Positions 47,999 through 59,259 of a DNA stretch of 64,000 nt are shown here, one piece after another. The translations under genes and the position numbers were made by a program. The first letter of the stretch is position 1, and every line of letters starts with the position of its first letter. The stretch is from Rhyacophila brunnea. Its lineage: Eukaryota > Arthropoda > Insecta > Trichoptera > Rhyacophilidae. The stretch is taken from positions 3,162,001 through 3,226,000 of the forward strand of contig JAGYXB010001324.1 in NCBI GenBank assembly GCA_022495005.1. Reading direction: 5' to 3'. Under the pieces are notes generated by a model that saw nothing but the letters and a program-made list of their open reading frames with translations, was not told where the DNA came from and did not search any database.

Positions 47999-48566
47999 TC
48001 AGACTAATAATATAAAGAGAGTGGATATTGTTCGGCAAAATGAAGCCGTGTTTCTTGCGTATAATTCACAGTAGACCCTCAATTTTATTATTATTAATTT
48101 AACTATGAAACGTTATACCATCATGTTGCTTCTCAGTACGGCCACCAAATTTAAACACAACATAGTTAACCATTATATTATCTACAAAATTAACTAAAAA
48201 TAATTACCACTAACTTTATATTTAACACAAAACAATAAATTTCAGCAACACGTGCTCGCATTTTTTATGTCATCCAAATCAATATTTACTGGCGACGTGT
48301 ACAAAAATTAGTTAATTCAGCTGTAGAAATTCTATCTTACTCTACGGTGCATGGTAGCAGCATCAGTCCCGTGCGGCTCCGTCTCGGGACGGAATGAGCA
48401 CTTCAAATTACTTCTTTCAGATACGTTTAAAGCGTCATGGAAATGGTCGTGCATATATGACGGGTGATGGTGGGAACTTTAACGTAAATCGCCTATTGCG
48501 GAGATGTAAGCGTGCCGAACGCTTTCTCACTCGCACTTATGGATTGTTTCTGTACAGGCCTTGACT
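47999..48566 (-). mobile_element. THAP/P-element-like transposon 5' end, copy 2
   Basis: On the minus strand it begins caaggcctgtacagaaacaa and agtgcgagtgagaaagcgtt, then a first exon MVNYVVFKFGGRTEKQHDGI ending TFHR. The exon aligns with that of copy 3, but both Cys residues of the THAP start are replaced (F, G), and the donor gtaag has become ttaaa. It has an extra segment of about 160 bp (48355-48515) absent from copy 1, with a gtcccg...cgggac stem. Non-functional. Confidence 0.75.
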
Positions 48567-49296
48567 ATTATTTATATTTTATTTTTTGAAGTAGCTACTG
48601 GTTTCTACACTTTTTTAATTATAATAAAATCTAGCGTTTGCCAAAATAGCTTACTTTCTAACTCCATCTGACATACTTTTATCATTGGCAGACAAAAATA
48701 AAAGAAGTACGAAGAAAAAATGTGAAAGAAAATTCGATATTTAATTTCATATTGGATTACCTACTTAATAATACTTACCACGTAAGTACAGAAATTAAGT
48801 CAAAAGTCAGGAAGTGATATCTACCGCAAATGATAAAAATAATAACCACAAAACGCGTCCTGCGGAGTGGTATTCAACTCTAATATTTTATATTTTTTTT
48901 GTTTAATACTGACTGAGACACACGATTTAAAAATGTTAAGTTATTTTTACTGAAAATACAACATTTTGAAAAATTCAATTTTACGTAGTTGCAACATGTA
49001 GCGTAGTTAGTATACAAGCATATTCACTAGACAGTGTTTAATGTAAGGTAAGATAGTCTTAGATAATTTCAAAAACTTTATCAAATCTTGTGTAGGTATA
49101 GTTAGTACATATTGTCAATGTGTCAATAGGTTGAGCAATTGACTAACATTCATTTCTCGTAAAAACAAAAAAAAAACCGGTAAAAGAATCTCCTATCTGT
49201 GGAGGCCCATATGTTCTTCTTAGGATCGGACATGGTGTACTTATTAGCAAATGCTAGAACAACGTATTTAAATTTGGATAACTCTGACGCGATTTA
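48567..49296. other. AT-rich spacer, nothing recognised
   Basis: No gene or repeat family can be supported in this stretch. Confidence 0.5.
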
Positions 49297-51167
49297 TCTC
49301 TATATATATAAAAATCTCGTATCACGATGTTTGTGGTCGAACTCCTCCGAAATGGCTCGACCGATTTTTATGAATTTTTTTATGTATATTTTTTAGGTAT
49401 GAGAATAAGTCAACAAGTATATTTCATACCGCTAGGTGATTAGGGTATCTCTATCCAGAAAAATTTTCTTTTATTTTTTTGACAATTTTTTTTAAATATT
49501 TTTTTTTATTTGGCATAAAAATACCTATAACCTCAAATTTTCACTTTCCTACCCCCATCCTCCCATTTTTTAATCGCGATTTTATTATTTTTGTATGAAC
49601 AAATTTAACCGTCGTTCGTATTTCAAACAGAACGAAATTATTTATGTTGTTGAATGACAGATGGCACTACGTCCGAGAAGAATTCAAGAGAAGCGTCGCG
49701 TCATTTTGACATTTCATTCGGCAAATCACAACGCAGTGCGTGCAAAATTTTGTACGATTTATTTTAATTTATCTATTTTTATGTGCGTGTATTACGGTGC
49801 ACAATGCCAGCAAGACGCAAGGGGGCCATTTGGGCCGTCGAACGAATAAAGCAACAAACATGCGAAATAGTAGAGTAGAAAGAACAGACGAACAAATCCA
49901 ACAAGATAACAAAAACGTGCGTGTAAGCATGTTGCAATTGCGTGCATCTCAATCACAAGAGGCACGAGCTGAACGAAATCAACAACGACAATTGGAACGG
50001 AGCCAAGCGCGCCGGTTCGTAGTTAACACACGCAGAGCAAATGACTGACAACGCCAACAAGTACATCGAACATTTACATCCGCTTCGTTCCTTCGTCTCG
50101 CATTCGAGTACGAGCCAGATATTGAATATTCCGCTCATCCGAAAGTGTTGATTGGTGCTATGGACAAAGAATGTCCCATTGTCATGCGCTCAAATTCAAA
50201 CATGAGTCAGCCGGGATGTGTTGCGCATCAGGAAAAGTGCAACTACCAGAAATTGAGATACCACCAGAACCATTGAACAGCTTGCTCATTGGCACGGTTC
50301 CAGATTCAAACCTGTTCCTGAAGTCCATTCGCACATTCAATTCATGCTTCCAAATGACTTCGTCCGGAGCAACAGAAATAGTTCACAATACTGCGGCAAA
50401 TGGTCAACAATTCCATTCTACGTTTAAAATCAAAGGTCAAGTATACCACAAAGTAGGCTCATTGCTGCTAATGCCAAACGAACCACATACATTTTTACAA
50501 ATCTACTTCATGGGCGCGGCGGTGAGGACATCAATCATGTGGATGCACGTTGCGGCTACAATAGCCTCAATTCGCCTAATGCCAGGCGCATCGTCGGCGA
50601 ACTGGACGCCCTGTTGAATGAGCACAATGAATTATTGAAATTATTCAAAGCACACATGCACGAATTGCAAAGTGACAATCACGCTATTGTCATCAATCCT
50701 GATAAAACACCAGCTGGAGAGCACGTACGTCGATTCAATGCGACTGTTGTTGACGAAATTGCTGGAATCATGGTTGGCGACCGCACATCGACGCGAGAAA
50801 TCGTGATTCGAAGAAGAAACAATAATCTGGAGTTCATCGCTGACACACACCGTTCATACGACGCTCTCCAATATCCGCTAATTTTCTGGAAGGGACAAGA
50901 CGGATATTGCATAAACATTAAACAACGAGATCCTGTCACAGGTAATTCATTCATTATGAACATCATTACTCATTTTGAATTGAGAAAATGAATGGTTGAT
51001 GTTTTTTTGTTTTTATCGGCGGTCATCGTCTACAGTGCTCTATTCCTCTTTCTGTCATAGATTCCATCCCCACACACTTACGATACATTCGTTACTTTTT
51101 ATTTAACAACCAAAATATTCACTAGAAATAATTTATATGGCAGAACAACGTTTGCCTGGTCAGCTAG
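49297..51167 (+). mobile_element. Short Helitron carrying only the N-terminal part of Rep
   Basis: The 5' end is TC at 49297 (tctctatatatataaaaatc) after A; the 3' end is CTAG at 51164-51167 before T, in aacgtttgcctggtcagcta. The 3' end is close to that of the Helitron at 40006-43338 (acgtttgccgggtcagttag), and both start TCTCTATATATA, so they are related. 1.87 kb. Confidence 0.92.
49804..50991 (+). pseudogene. Helitron Rep, N-terminal part, broken
   Basis: The start is taken at the ATG at 49804 (MPARRKG). Fragments follow in order across frames: NVRVSMLQLRASQSQEARAE (about 49915-49975), ASFLRLAFEYEPDIEYSAHP (50085-50145), CHALKFKHESAGMCCASGKV (50180-50240), FNSCFQMTSSGAT (50335-50370), then TFKIKGQVYHKVGSLLLMPN. 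After another shift comes VGELDALLNEHNELLKLFKA to HRSYDALQYPLIFWKGQDGY and the stop at 50989-50991. This matches the N-terminal Helitron Rep region, with a CCASGK zinc-binding-like segment. At least three frameshifts and one stop are present. Coding homology ends after KQRDPVTG, well before the nuclease His pair, so it cannot act. Confidence 0.92.
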
Positions 51168-51249
51168 TATACCATAAATTTCAAAGATTGGTGGGATTTG
51201 AAATACTAACATAGCGTAGTTGTTAGTAATAACTGGCTTGAATCATTAA

Positions 51250-51345
51250 CAGGTCAATAGTTTAATGGTTGAGAGCATTCATTCGGACATTGAAAGATGT
51301 GAATTCGAATCCTACTTAGTTCAACATTTTTTCACCATTTTTTTC
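51250..51345 (+). repeat. tRNA-like SINE head
   Basis: gtcaatagtttaatggttga carries a box-A-like word and gatgtgaattcgaatcctac a clear box B (gaattcgaatcc), followed by a T-rich tail. Just downstream (51370-51410) a reverse tRNA-like word (cgggaatcgaacctgaacat) suggests a second, opposite fragment. Confidence 0.5.
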
Positions 51346-51429
51346 CAGTATGTTTTTGGAGTTTTTCGGGAATCGAACCTGAACATCCTATACCAAAGGT
51401 TAAATTCAATCTCCATATTGCTAACACCC

Positions 51430-53056
51430 TGATCAGTTATGAACAAAATAAGTACCTATTACAATAATTTTATATAAATTTAAGTTGGTACTTAGGTGTT
51501 AATTTATGACTAAATTAAGTAATTATTATTATTTTCCCTCCTAAACGGATCATATAGGCCTCCATAATATATTTATTTATTTAGAAAAAGAGTATTACGG
51601 CATTACAGCGGTTGGCCAATGCGCCATAATACATAATATATAATTATAAATTTAACCTATTTAACACGTCCACAAACATTATATAGTTAATAAAAAATAA
51701 ATCAACCTTTATGGTGCCATCAAATAAGTTATTCGCACGATACACAGCATCATGAAACATAGCATCTGTCCTGCGACGAGGTATCTTGAAGACCGTAGAG
51801 TTACGAGTGATATTGGTGGGAACATGAAAATTAATATTTGCCAGTAGGTATATACGGATTGTAAATGAACCCACGAAGAAGTAAAAAGAAATGCTTTAAA
51901 AAAGCAATCACTCTTCGGGTGGACAGGGATTGCATTGATAGCGAACCCAGAAGAAAACGAGTCGGGAAATTCATTTTATTATCATTATCATAAGGAAAGA
52001 ACCCGTATGTTCTTTCTTGTGTTCTTTCTATGTAACCGAAGAGGCTACCGTATAATAACCAATCAACGAAAATAATCAAGAACTATTATTACCACCGTAA
52101 CTCGAAATTCAGTTCCACGGCCTCTATAGTCGGAATTGGGTTTTACAGACGGATGCTCTACCAACAATATCATTTTTCATCAATTTAAATTAAAAATAAT
52201 ATTTTTTTTTACAATGTCAAACTAAAAATGTACAAAAACTTAACAACGCCTGATTTCTTTAGAATCGCCCTGTTAGTCATCCTTTCTATTATTATTTTAA
52301 AACAATTGATAGTTATTGTATTTGACAAGAAACTCTACGTACATAATATTCTTTATTACATAATAATAAACAAAATTCTGCATAATATTTAAATATTTTC
52401 TTACAATCTTAATATTTTAGTGTAGTTTTATGATACAAAGTGATTATGGCTTTAAATCAGTGTCCTTCCCAAATAAGGAGTAATTAACATAAGGTATGGC
52501 GGATTAATATTATATTTTAGTTTAATTTTAATAGCATTAAATTTTTTGTTACTTGGGTTCTTTTCCAAAAGTGACTATTTCCACAAATTACGATTGGTAC
52601 AATATTAACCTATAGTGAAAACGCTGCAACTGTATGCTATTTCACTATTTAAAAACTATGAATATTTGCTAAGTAAAATAACAATTTAGATTTTTTCTAA
52701 AACTGACCATTTTCCTGAAAGTATTATTTTCCATAATGCACTTATTCTGTAAGTATAGATTCAAATGATTTTTTTCAAACTTGACTAAATCCAGTGTTTA
52801 TAAAAAAATCAGATTCACAATAAAACGAATTTGATAAACTCTTACTTTTATTCAACGAACAATTATTCACAAATTTTGAGAAAGTAGAATTCTTTAAATT
52901 GAATAATAATTTGAAAATTTGTCAAAAAAAATACAAATCCTGACGGGAATTGAACCTAAGTGCTTTACCAATTAAGCTACAGGCGTCTTATCTAATTATG
53001 ATTAAAGTAACTAGTATTTAGTTTTTAAATGAAAGTTGAACCAAATAGGATTCAAA
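51430..53056. other. AT-rich spacer with a reverse SINE head
   Basis: A minus-strand tRNA-like head lies at about 52930-52990 (gcctgtagcttaattggtaa and ggttcaattcccgtc on that strand). Frames of 76-82 codons at 51644-52079 (-) have no recognisable domain. No gene is supported. Confidence 0.45.
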
Positions 53057-53400
53057 CCAAGGCCTGAACAAAAACTATGCATAAATGCGAGTGAGAAAGT
53101 ATTCGACACCCTTATAATCTCTACGACACGCGCTAGAGTAAGATAAAAGGTTTACAGATGTGTGCGATGATTTGCTGTGGTGTCGCCACCAAATCGTTTG
53201 TTGCATAGCTAAGCGTCGATAACTTGCGAGCGCGTGTTGCTAAAATTTATATTTTTTGTGTTAAACATAGTCAGTGGTAAATATTTTTAGTTAATTAAGT
53301 AGAAAAGATGGTTCTGTGTGTTGTATTAAAATGTGGTAACAGTACTGATAAGCAAGAAGATGATATTACGTTTCATAGGTAAGTTGATACATGTTCGTGA
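53057..53400 (+). mobile_element. THAP/P-element-like transposon 5' end, copy 3
   Basis: Starts caaggcctgaacaaaaacta and gcgagtgagaaagtattcga, runs through gcgagcgcgtgttgctaaaa and reaches an intact first coding exon with a consensus splice donor. The downstream limit is not visible; no later transposase exons are recognised before the integrin gene. Confidence 0.75.
53308..53378 (+). CDS. THAP-domain first exon (P-like transposase or THAP protein)
   Basis: The exon encodes MVLCVVLKCGNSTDKQEDDI then TFH, and ends with a split codon before gtaagttga (GT at 53379). The first Cys pair of the THAP zinc finger (Cys4, Cys9 here) and the following xxFHR are the hallmark of the N-terminus of THAP domains, used by P-element transposases to bind DNA. 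The two related copies in this window have lost these residues, so this one is the best preserved. The rest of the finger (His/Cys, P-rich end) would be on a second exon that I cannot find nearby. It may be a lone leftover. Confidence 0.55.
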
Positions 53401-54087
53401 CAATTTATTTGTATATTATTATTTATTTTAATATCAGTGACCTAGTGTTTCTTTAAAATAACTTAAATTATATTGGATATCTTTACCTAATGGTTGCATT
53501 TTGACCGCTTAAAATACTATATGACGTAAAAAAATAGAAAATTATATTTTTATTCTGAGCACTTTGGGCGAGCACTAGCGAAATAGTCTATGGTCTCAAA
53601 TATTTGTGTACGAATGCGTTCGCTCGCCCACAAACCAAACGCGCGGCATGCAGCTTCATTTAGCAATGCAATGGGTGGCGTCTAGATGTATATATAGTCT
53701 AAGATTCAAACTCACGTTATTCTCTTTCCAGGTGAATGCTTTGGCCTCTAAGCTATCACCAATCTATGATGCATACAAATTATTTTTAAATTATGTTTTA
53801 CCTCAGGTACATCAAATTCCACCAATCAAAATGCAATGCGCTATATGATCAATAAGGGTAAATGAAATGACATTACTGAGTCAAATCCACCTAGATATAA
53901 AAGTGAAAATTAAATAAAAATATTATTGTATATACTTTTGTGTGTACACACAAATAACGTATAATTTAATTTAGGGTTGATTGACTAAGTTCTCTAACCG
54001 CCAATCAAGCAATATTGGCATATTTGGCCCGACAATTATTAGTTTTGAATAACATTATCTTACAATACTGATTCTATTTATTTTCAG

Positions 54088-54292
54088 ATTCTTAAACAAT
54101 GATATTCACCATCCAGATTATGGTCAGAGTGCTATTGTTGGTGACATTATGGTGCTCCGCCAAAAGTCAGATCTTGGATACAAGCTACCCAATGATATTT
54201 GAAGACCCACAGATAACCATACCTCCTCTGGCACAAAGGAAATCATACTTCGGCTACTCTGTCGTGCTTTATTCTGGATCCAATACTACATG
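54088..54292 (+). CDS. Integrin alpha subunit, first coding exon
   Basis: Integrin alpha subunits are single-pass cell-surface receptors that pair with a beta subunit to bind extracellular matrix. The exon follows the acceptor tttattttcag (AG at 54086-54087), so there is at least one upstream non-coding exon. The ATG at 54099 begins a hydrophobic signal peptide (MIFTIQIMVRVLLLVTLWCS, cleavage likely near AKSQ). The mature start follows: ILDTSYPMIFEDPQ, then SYFGYSVVLYS, the standard first-blade start of the integrin beta-propeller (FG-GAP repeats). The donor is atg|gtaaat; the exon ends after TG of a Trp codon completed by the next exon. Frame open throughout. No closer subtype can be claimed. 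Confidence 0.9.
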
Positions 54293-54418
54293 GTAAATAC
54301 ACAAAATATATAAATACTTTAATTTAATGGTAACTTTTTAAAGCACTTCCTGCTAAATCAATACTGTTGTCAAATTTACAATAAAAAATATCTCCACTGA
54401 AAACTAATTAATTGCAAA

Positions 54419-55300
54419 GTACAAACCCATCTGCCACTAGAAGAAAATCACAATTCACAATTGAACAACTATTTTCTTTGCATACCTATTACTAAGGTAT
54501 ATGGCAGCTTAACTACCTTTCAGGAAAATGTGGGCACACCGAATAAATGCACCAATTGTTTTCCACATGCTACTAAAAGACATTGCTTACAATGTGTAAG
54601 ATTCACGTCCTCCAGCATCCATCTTGTTATGTTACAAACCTGTCTGTCACTAGAAGAAAATCACAATTCACTATTGAACAACTATTTTCTTTGCATACTG
54701 TTACACCCCAGTATGGTCCCCATTTGAGGATGTCTCTGTGTATTTGGAGAGGCCCGAGTCGGTATCAAATCCAACAAATAGTAAAACGCTGATTACGAAA
54801 ATAAATAATAATAATAGAGCCGAGCCGGCAATGCCGTAGATTATGACCGTTGAAAATATTGCAACGTCGCCGTTTTTCGACAACGCTTTCGTTGAAAGCA
54901 AAATACAAGATCGCGGGCAGAACGCTGCCAACAGCCAAATCGCAAACGCGTACATTTCGTCCTCCGTAAAATAAATTATTAAAAATGTAACTATTATATA
55001 ATATTAACTTAAATATACCTTGCCGTTTCCAAAACAATTCCGTTGTGCTATTTGTTCACCTCCACATCCCGAATCCAGACAAAAAACCATACTAAAAATA
55101 AAAGTGCCAGCCTGTTTCTCACTTTCCAAAATGGAGGGTAGTGATAATACCTATTACTAAGGTATATGGCAGCTTAACTACCTTTCAGAAAAATATGGAC
55201 ACACCGAATAAATGCACCAATTGTTTTCCACATACTACTAAAAGACATTGCTTCCAATGTGTAAGATTCACGTCCTCCAGCATCCATATTGTTATATTTT
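54419..55300. repeat. ~215-bp tandem duplication interrupted by a solo LTR
   Basis: Two units in direct order: the part at 54419-54484 (gccactagaagaaaatcaca, ttctttgcata) recurs at 54635-54697, and the part at 54482-54613 (cctattactaaggtatatgg, gcaccaattgttttccacat, tcacgtcctccagcatcc) recurs at 55150-55292. The second unit is split exactly at its joint by the LTR at 54699-55146. The unit's own origin is unknown. Confidence 0.85.
54699..55146 (-). mobile_element. Solo LTR, copy 1, with 4-bp duplication ATAC
   Basis: The element is 448 bp, tgttacaccccagtatggtc to ggagggtagtgata. ATAC is present on both sides (54695-54698 and 55147-55150), while the uninterrupted neighbouring tandem unit has ATAC once (ttgcatacctatt), which proves the duplication. 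A homologous copy at 59573-62107 has proper TG...CA ends. No internal retroelement region remains. On the minus strand it holds an 84-codon frame (MYAFAIWLLAAFCPRSCILL, later a long hydrophobic stretch, ending NGDHTGV) that stops a few bases inside the element end. As the other copy does not keep it, I treat the frame as incidental. Confidence 0.85.
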
Positions 55301-55556
55301 CGGCAATGGAAATCCTTACCAATGGGCCCCGATCCTTCACGTGGTCCAGTGGAAAGCGTATGTCAGTAATAAGACTGATGTTAATCTTCAGTAATGTGTA
55401 TTCGTCATGTTCTCAGTGTACAGTTACATGTTGTCAATAAAAGGGATAGAACTCAGGTGCGTTCTATCCGCAGTGAAACAACTCGGATAGTAGAGCTGAC
55501 TAAATTTTGAATACGTTGAATGGTCCGAGTTGAATGATATTAGAATCGAACATACA

Positions 55557-56045
55557 TAATTTCGAAAAACATTTTCTGAGAGAATATATTATAACCAATA
55601 GAAAAAATCTTTTTTTTAAAAGTAAGCCACCCCAGCGGGGAATCGAACCCTACATTTCCCGGGTTTACGCCCCATCCACGCTAATAAATTGCTAATAAAT
55701 TATTAGCTAGTTCAAGTAAGTTACATCATAAAAAATATTGGAGAAATCCACGACGTCGGTTAGTAATCGAAGTAATAGGTATCTACTTTGATTTATGAAA
55801 CAAAAATCGATTGCCAAGGTAGCTTGATTTGGAAGAGCGCTGATGAGTAGGTATTAAAATTGACCAATAGTTAAAATTTGTCGCAATTAGTATGTTACTG
55901 CGTAGCATAGTGGTAATACGCGGACCCGTAAACCCGGGAGCTGCAGGGTTCGATTTCTCGCCGGGGTGGCTTACTTTTTTCAAAAAAAGATTTTTTCTAT
56001 TGGTTATAATATATTCTCTCAGAAAGTGTCTTTCAAAATAATGTA
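55557..56045. repeat. Pair of tRNA-like SINE copies in inverted orientation
   Basis: The arms (about 55557-55690 and 55892-56045) pair through agagaatatattataaccaa, tagaaaaaatctttttt, aagtaagccaccccg and gaatcgaaccct. The right arm on + reads gcatagtggtaatacgcgga and ctgcagggttcgatttctcg, with box A and box B. The spacer of about 200 bp is not shared. Either two SINEs in opposite directions or a TIR element that captured a tRNA-like sequence. Confidence 0.75.
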
Positions 56046-56827
56046 TGTTCAATAATTAGAATGATACATTCTTAAATCTTTTGAATTATTCGTTGAATAA
56101 AAGAAATAGTTAATTATAGATATTAGAATCATTTACAATAGTATAAACTTAAAATGAAATAGTACTCGTAAGTAAGATTAGTGACGCTTAGTTAAAGAAC
56201 AAGGGTTTATATTGTATATATTGTATGTAGTAACACAGTTAGATAGGGTGGATAAATTGGGGTTGATCAACAATATTATAATATTGACTAGGTACGTTGC
56301 AATAGTCGAAATCATACCGATCGAATATTCTTAACAATGGTACATAATTAGTAACTTATGGTGTCGATGAATTAAACAGAAGACAATTTATTATCATTGA
56401 GGAGATTATGGAGAGGGAAGTTATGGATACATAACAATAATATTAACCCGGTTTCTTAACTATAAAGGATCATAACCTTGTTATGTCAATTTATCAAGAG
56501 CTTTTTTGGCCAAATTTGGAAACAGATCCATTTGTTTGTCGTGTGTCGTGTAAACAGTAAGTCTAGAAGAGTACTACAACGTATAAAGTTTTAAAGAAAT
56601 ATATTTTTTTACTACCTTTAACAGTGTACGGAAAATATACGTTTTCGTTAAGGGGACGTTAAGGGGTTACGAAACCAATCGCCTTAAGATAGTTAACTTT
56701 GATAAATACAAGAATAATGACATATGCACGCTATTTTATTCGGTCTATTAGGTAAATCAATAATACCGAAACAAATGTATTGTTTAAATACTTTTTTGAG
56801 ATTGCACGCTTTGCCACTGTTGTTGGA
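56046..56827. other. Intronic spacer of the integrin gene
   Basis: AT-rich, no gene of its own. A small duplicated phrase (gttttcgttaaggggacgtt, aaggggttacg) occurs at 56640-56670. Confidence 0.5.
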
Positions 56828-57222
56828 TTATTTCTTTATTTATTTAAAAAAAACACATAGTGCACATAACAAATTATTAATTCAAGACATTCACAACATG
56901 ACATTCATAATAAAAAGTACAAATAAATCAAATTAGTAGAGAAAAAACAAACCAAGAAACATTTTTATAGCAAAAGAAATAAAATAAAAAAAACAACAAT
57001 AATTATTCACGAGAAATACAAATTAAATAATAATATAGAATTTAAAAAAAAATACAGATCGCTTTGCTAAAGATGTCTACATATCTAGGGAGTGCATTGA
57101 CCAGCCGCACAGCCCTCGCTATTGGTGCCTGGTGAGCCTGACATGAGGAAACAGTTTTCACTCAAAATAGATCATGACGACGCATAAACATTAAAATTTT
57201 CCAGAATATCAGGATTGGAAAC
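56828..57222 (-). mobile_element. LINE 3' end, family C, copy 4
   Basis: Matches copy 3 at 45311-45760: cattcacaacatgacattca, then caaccacgcat-type words and gccctcgctattggtgcctg, gtgagcctgacatgaggaaa. It ends about 65 bp before integrin exon 2. Confidence 0.65.
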
Positions 57223-57287
57223 GATATTCTATTATGTATTAATAATTACATTGCATATATTTATTTTATCCGGTTCTTTTTATATAG

Positions 57288-57406
57288 GATCCAAATCGGT
57301 GCACCAAGGGCCAATTGCACCGCCCAGGAAGGAATATTTGAACCAGGTCGAGTGTATAGATGCGGCCTTCCAGGACCGTGTTACTACCTGCCGATTGAGA
57401 CCTCAG
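57288..57406 (+). CDS. Integrin alpha subunit, second coding exon
   Basis: The acceptor is tttttatatag (AG at 57286-57287) and the donor tcag|gtacat. With one base completing the Trp codon of the previous exon, the frame is IQIGAPRANCTAQEGIFEPG, then RVYRCGLPGPCYYLPIETS: exactly 39 codons plus one base. GAPRAN near the start of the first blade, and the Cys pair in VYRC...C, are standard integrin alpha features; the pair would form the first disulphide of the propeller. A longer frame in another register (from 57215) is a shadow. Confidence 0.9.
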
Positions 57407-58105
57407 GTACATTGATACTCGAACACATTTAATTTATTTATCTGTGGTCCACTAGTATTATAAAAATTTTACGGACATCTCATTTCTTGTCGGCGCGATT
57501 ACAATTTGTAAAAGTCCCACAAATGCATTTAACTTATGTAAGGACATAATGCATAGTATATAATACTTATTTAAACCAAAATAATAAAATAACGCATACA
57601 CAGAAATATGTGGCACCCTGATGGTGAAATTAAACGCTGTCATACAACAATTTTGTATTCTAAATACACAGCAAGTAAATATAGTTTCAAATTTAATGTT
57701 ATACTTACTTCCGGCGAAAGAAAAAGATTTTGACCACAAATTATCTACGTAGTGTCGCAATTCTTTCAATCCAAGAAAATAAATGTTAGGAATATTAAAT
57801 TTGTATCCACTATTCAATTACCTACCTAAAAAATAATAAAGCAAATATTTAATGAATTATATAACAAATAAATGTATTTATTGGACTACTATAAATGGTA
57901 AAAAAAATCTATCAATACAAACCTCCACTCTGTGGATAATAATGATCCTATCAGGATCGGACATGGTCAAAAAAAAATGCTATAAATGGACTACTTATTT
58001 ATAATAATTCAAATATATTATTATTCATTTATTCATAAAATAATTCAGTGTATATCTGAGATTTTCATATTTTTCCCATTTAACATCAATTATTATTAAA
58101 AATAT

Positions 58106-58250
58106 TTTAATATTTTCAAATTCAAATTTTATTTATTTTTACATAATATAGTGAATATTGCAAAGTATCAATTTAAACGTTCACATCGTGACATTTAGAA
58201 ACAAAGAAATAATAAGCAACAACAAACAAAAGTAAAATAAGCTTTAACCC
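58106..58250 (-). repeat. LINE 3' end, family C, copy 5
   Basis: Tail-only fragment: aaattcaaattttatttatt, then aacgttcacatcgtgacatt and agaaacaaagaaataa, as in copies 1 and 6. It lies directly beside copy 6 in the same orientation. Confidence 0.65.
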
Positions 58251-58274
58251 TTTATAGGACAAAGGCCGAATTGT

Positions 58275-58700
58275 GTGAATCAAATTTTTCAAATTTCAAA
58301 TTTTATTTATTTTAACAGAAGTAAAGTGAACATTACAAATTGTTAATTTAAGACGTTCACAGAATGTCATTTAGAAGAAAAGACATTAATAAAACAGTAT
58401 CATATAAAAAAAAGAAATAGAGCAGTATTAAGTTATTAAACAGTAGAAAAGTGTAAATACAAAACAAATATTTTAGAAAAATTACACCGATTGAGCTATG
58501 TAAGCAGACTCTATTTTAAGAATGGCAGGTTAGTTCTGCTCCTTGGAAGAACAAACAACTGATGCTCCCGATTTCTAAGATAGTCATCAGGGATACACAA
58601 GTCAATACTACCAAGAATGGCAGAGTTCTCATTTATACCACGTATAAGTCGAAAAAACTACGTGGCCAAATATGTATATCTTCTAGCATTTAAACTACAG
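58275..58700 (-). mobile_element. LINE 3' end, family C, copy 6, with coding remnant
   Basis: The tail (caaattttatttattttaac, ttaagacgttcacagaatgt) is preceded on the minus strand at about 58530-58640 by LGSIDLCIPDDYLRNREHQL, FVLPRSRTNLPF and a stop. This pairs with the coding end of copy 2 at 18834-19064. 5'-truncated. Confidence 0.72.
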
Positions 58701-58729
58701 TATGTGAGCATACCTAAGTGTACGTCCTG

Positions 58730-58887
58730 AGTGGCAGCGTTCGGCGCAGTGTTAAGCGTTTTGCACAACTCAAACGTATAACCGTATAAATGTATAACAA
58801 AAAAAGACATTTTCTACGAACATTTTCACACACGGTTATACGTTTGAGTTGCGCAAAACGCTCAACGCTGCGCCGAACGCTGGCACT
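58730..58887. mobile_element. ~158-bp MITE with ~55-bp TIRs
   Basis: Left agtggcagcgttcggcgcag and right (inverted) agtgccagcgttcggcgcag; the arms go on through gcgttttgc.caactcaaac, gtataaccgt. tgag occurs at both edges (58728-58731, 58887-58890), a possible target duplication. No frame. Confidence 0.88.
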
Positions 58888-59259
58888 GAGGCCTCACACT
58901 AAGAGAAAGTTAGTTGGATAAAACCACGGATAGTATCCATATAACCTCAAATAAAAGAGTCTCAAACATTTCTTTTGAACTATATTTAACTGATGCGGGG
59001 CCTAAGCAATCGACCACTCTCAAGCCGGCTTCTAACTAAGGAATTATAAAGAATTTTTAATACAGTAACCATTTGAAAAGACCTGGGAAGTACGTAAGAC
59101 GAAGCCCAACAAGTCGATTGTCATTAATAGTCAATAGGTAGGTAGATAATAATTATTCCTAAACTAAAATTAACTGTTTTTTTACACATGTCCATATTAA
59201 GTAAATAATATGTAGCTATAATGATAATACAATTAATGACAGCAATTACCATTTCGCAG

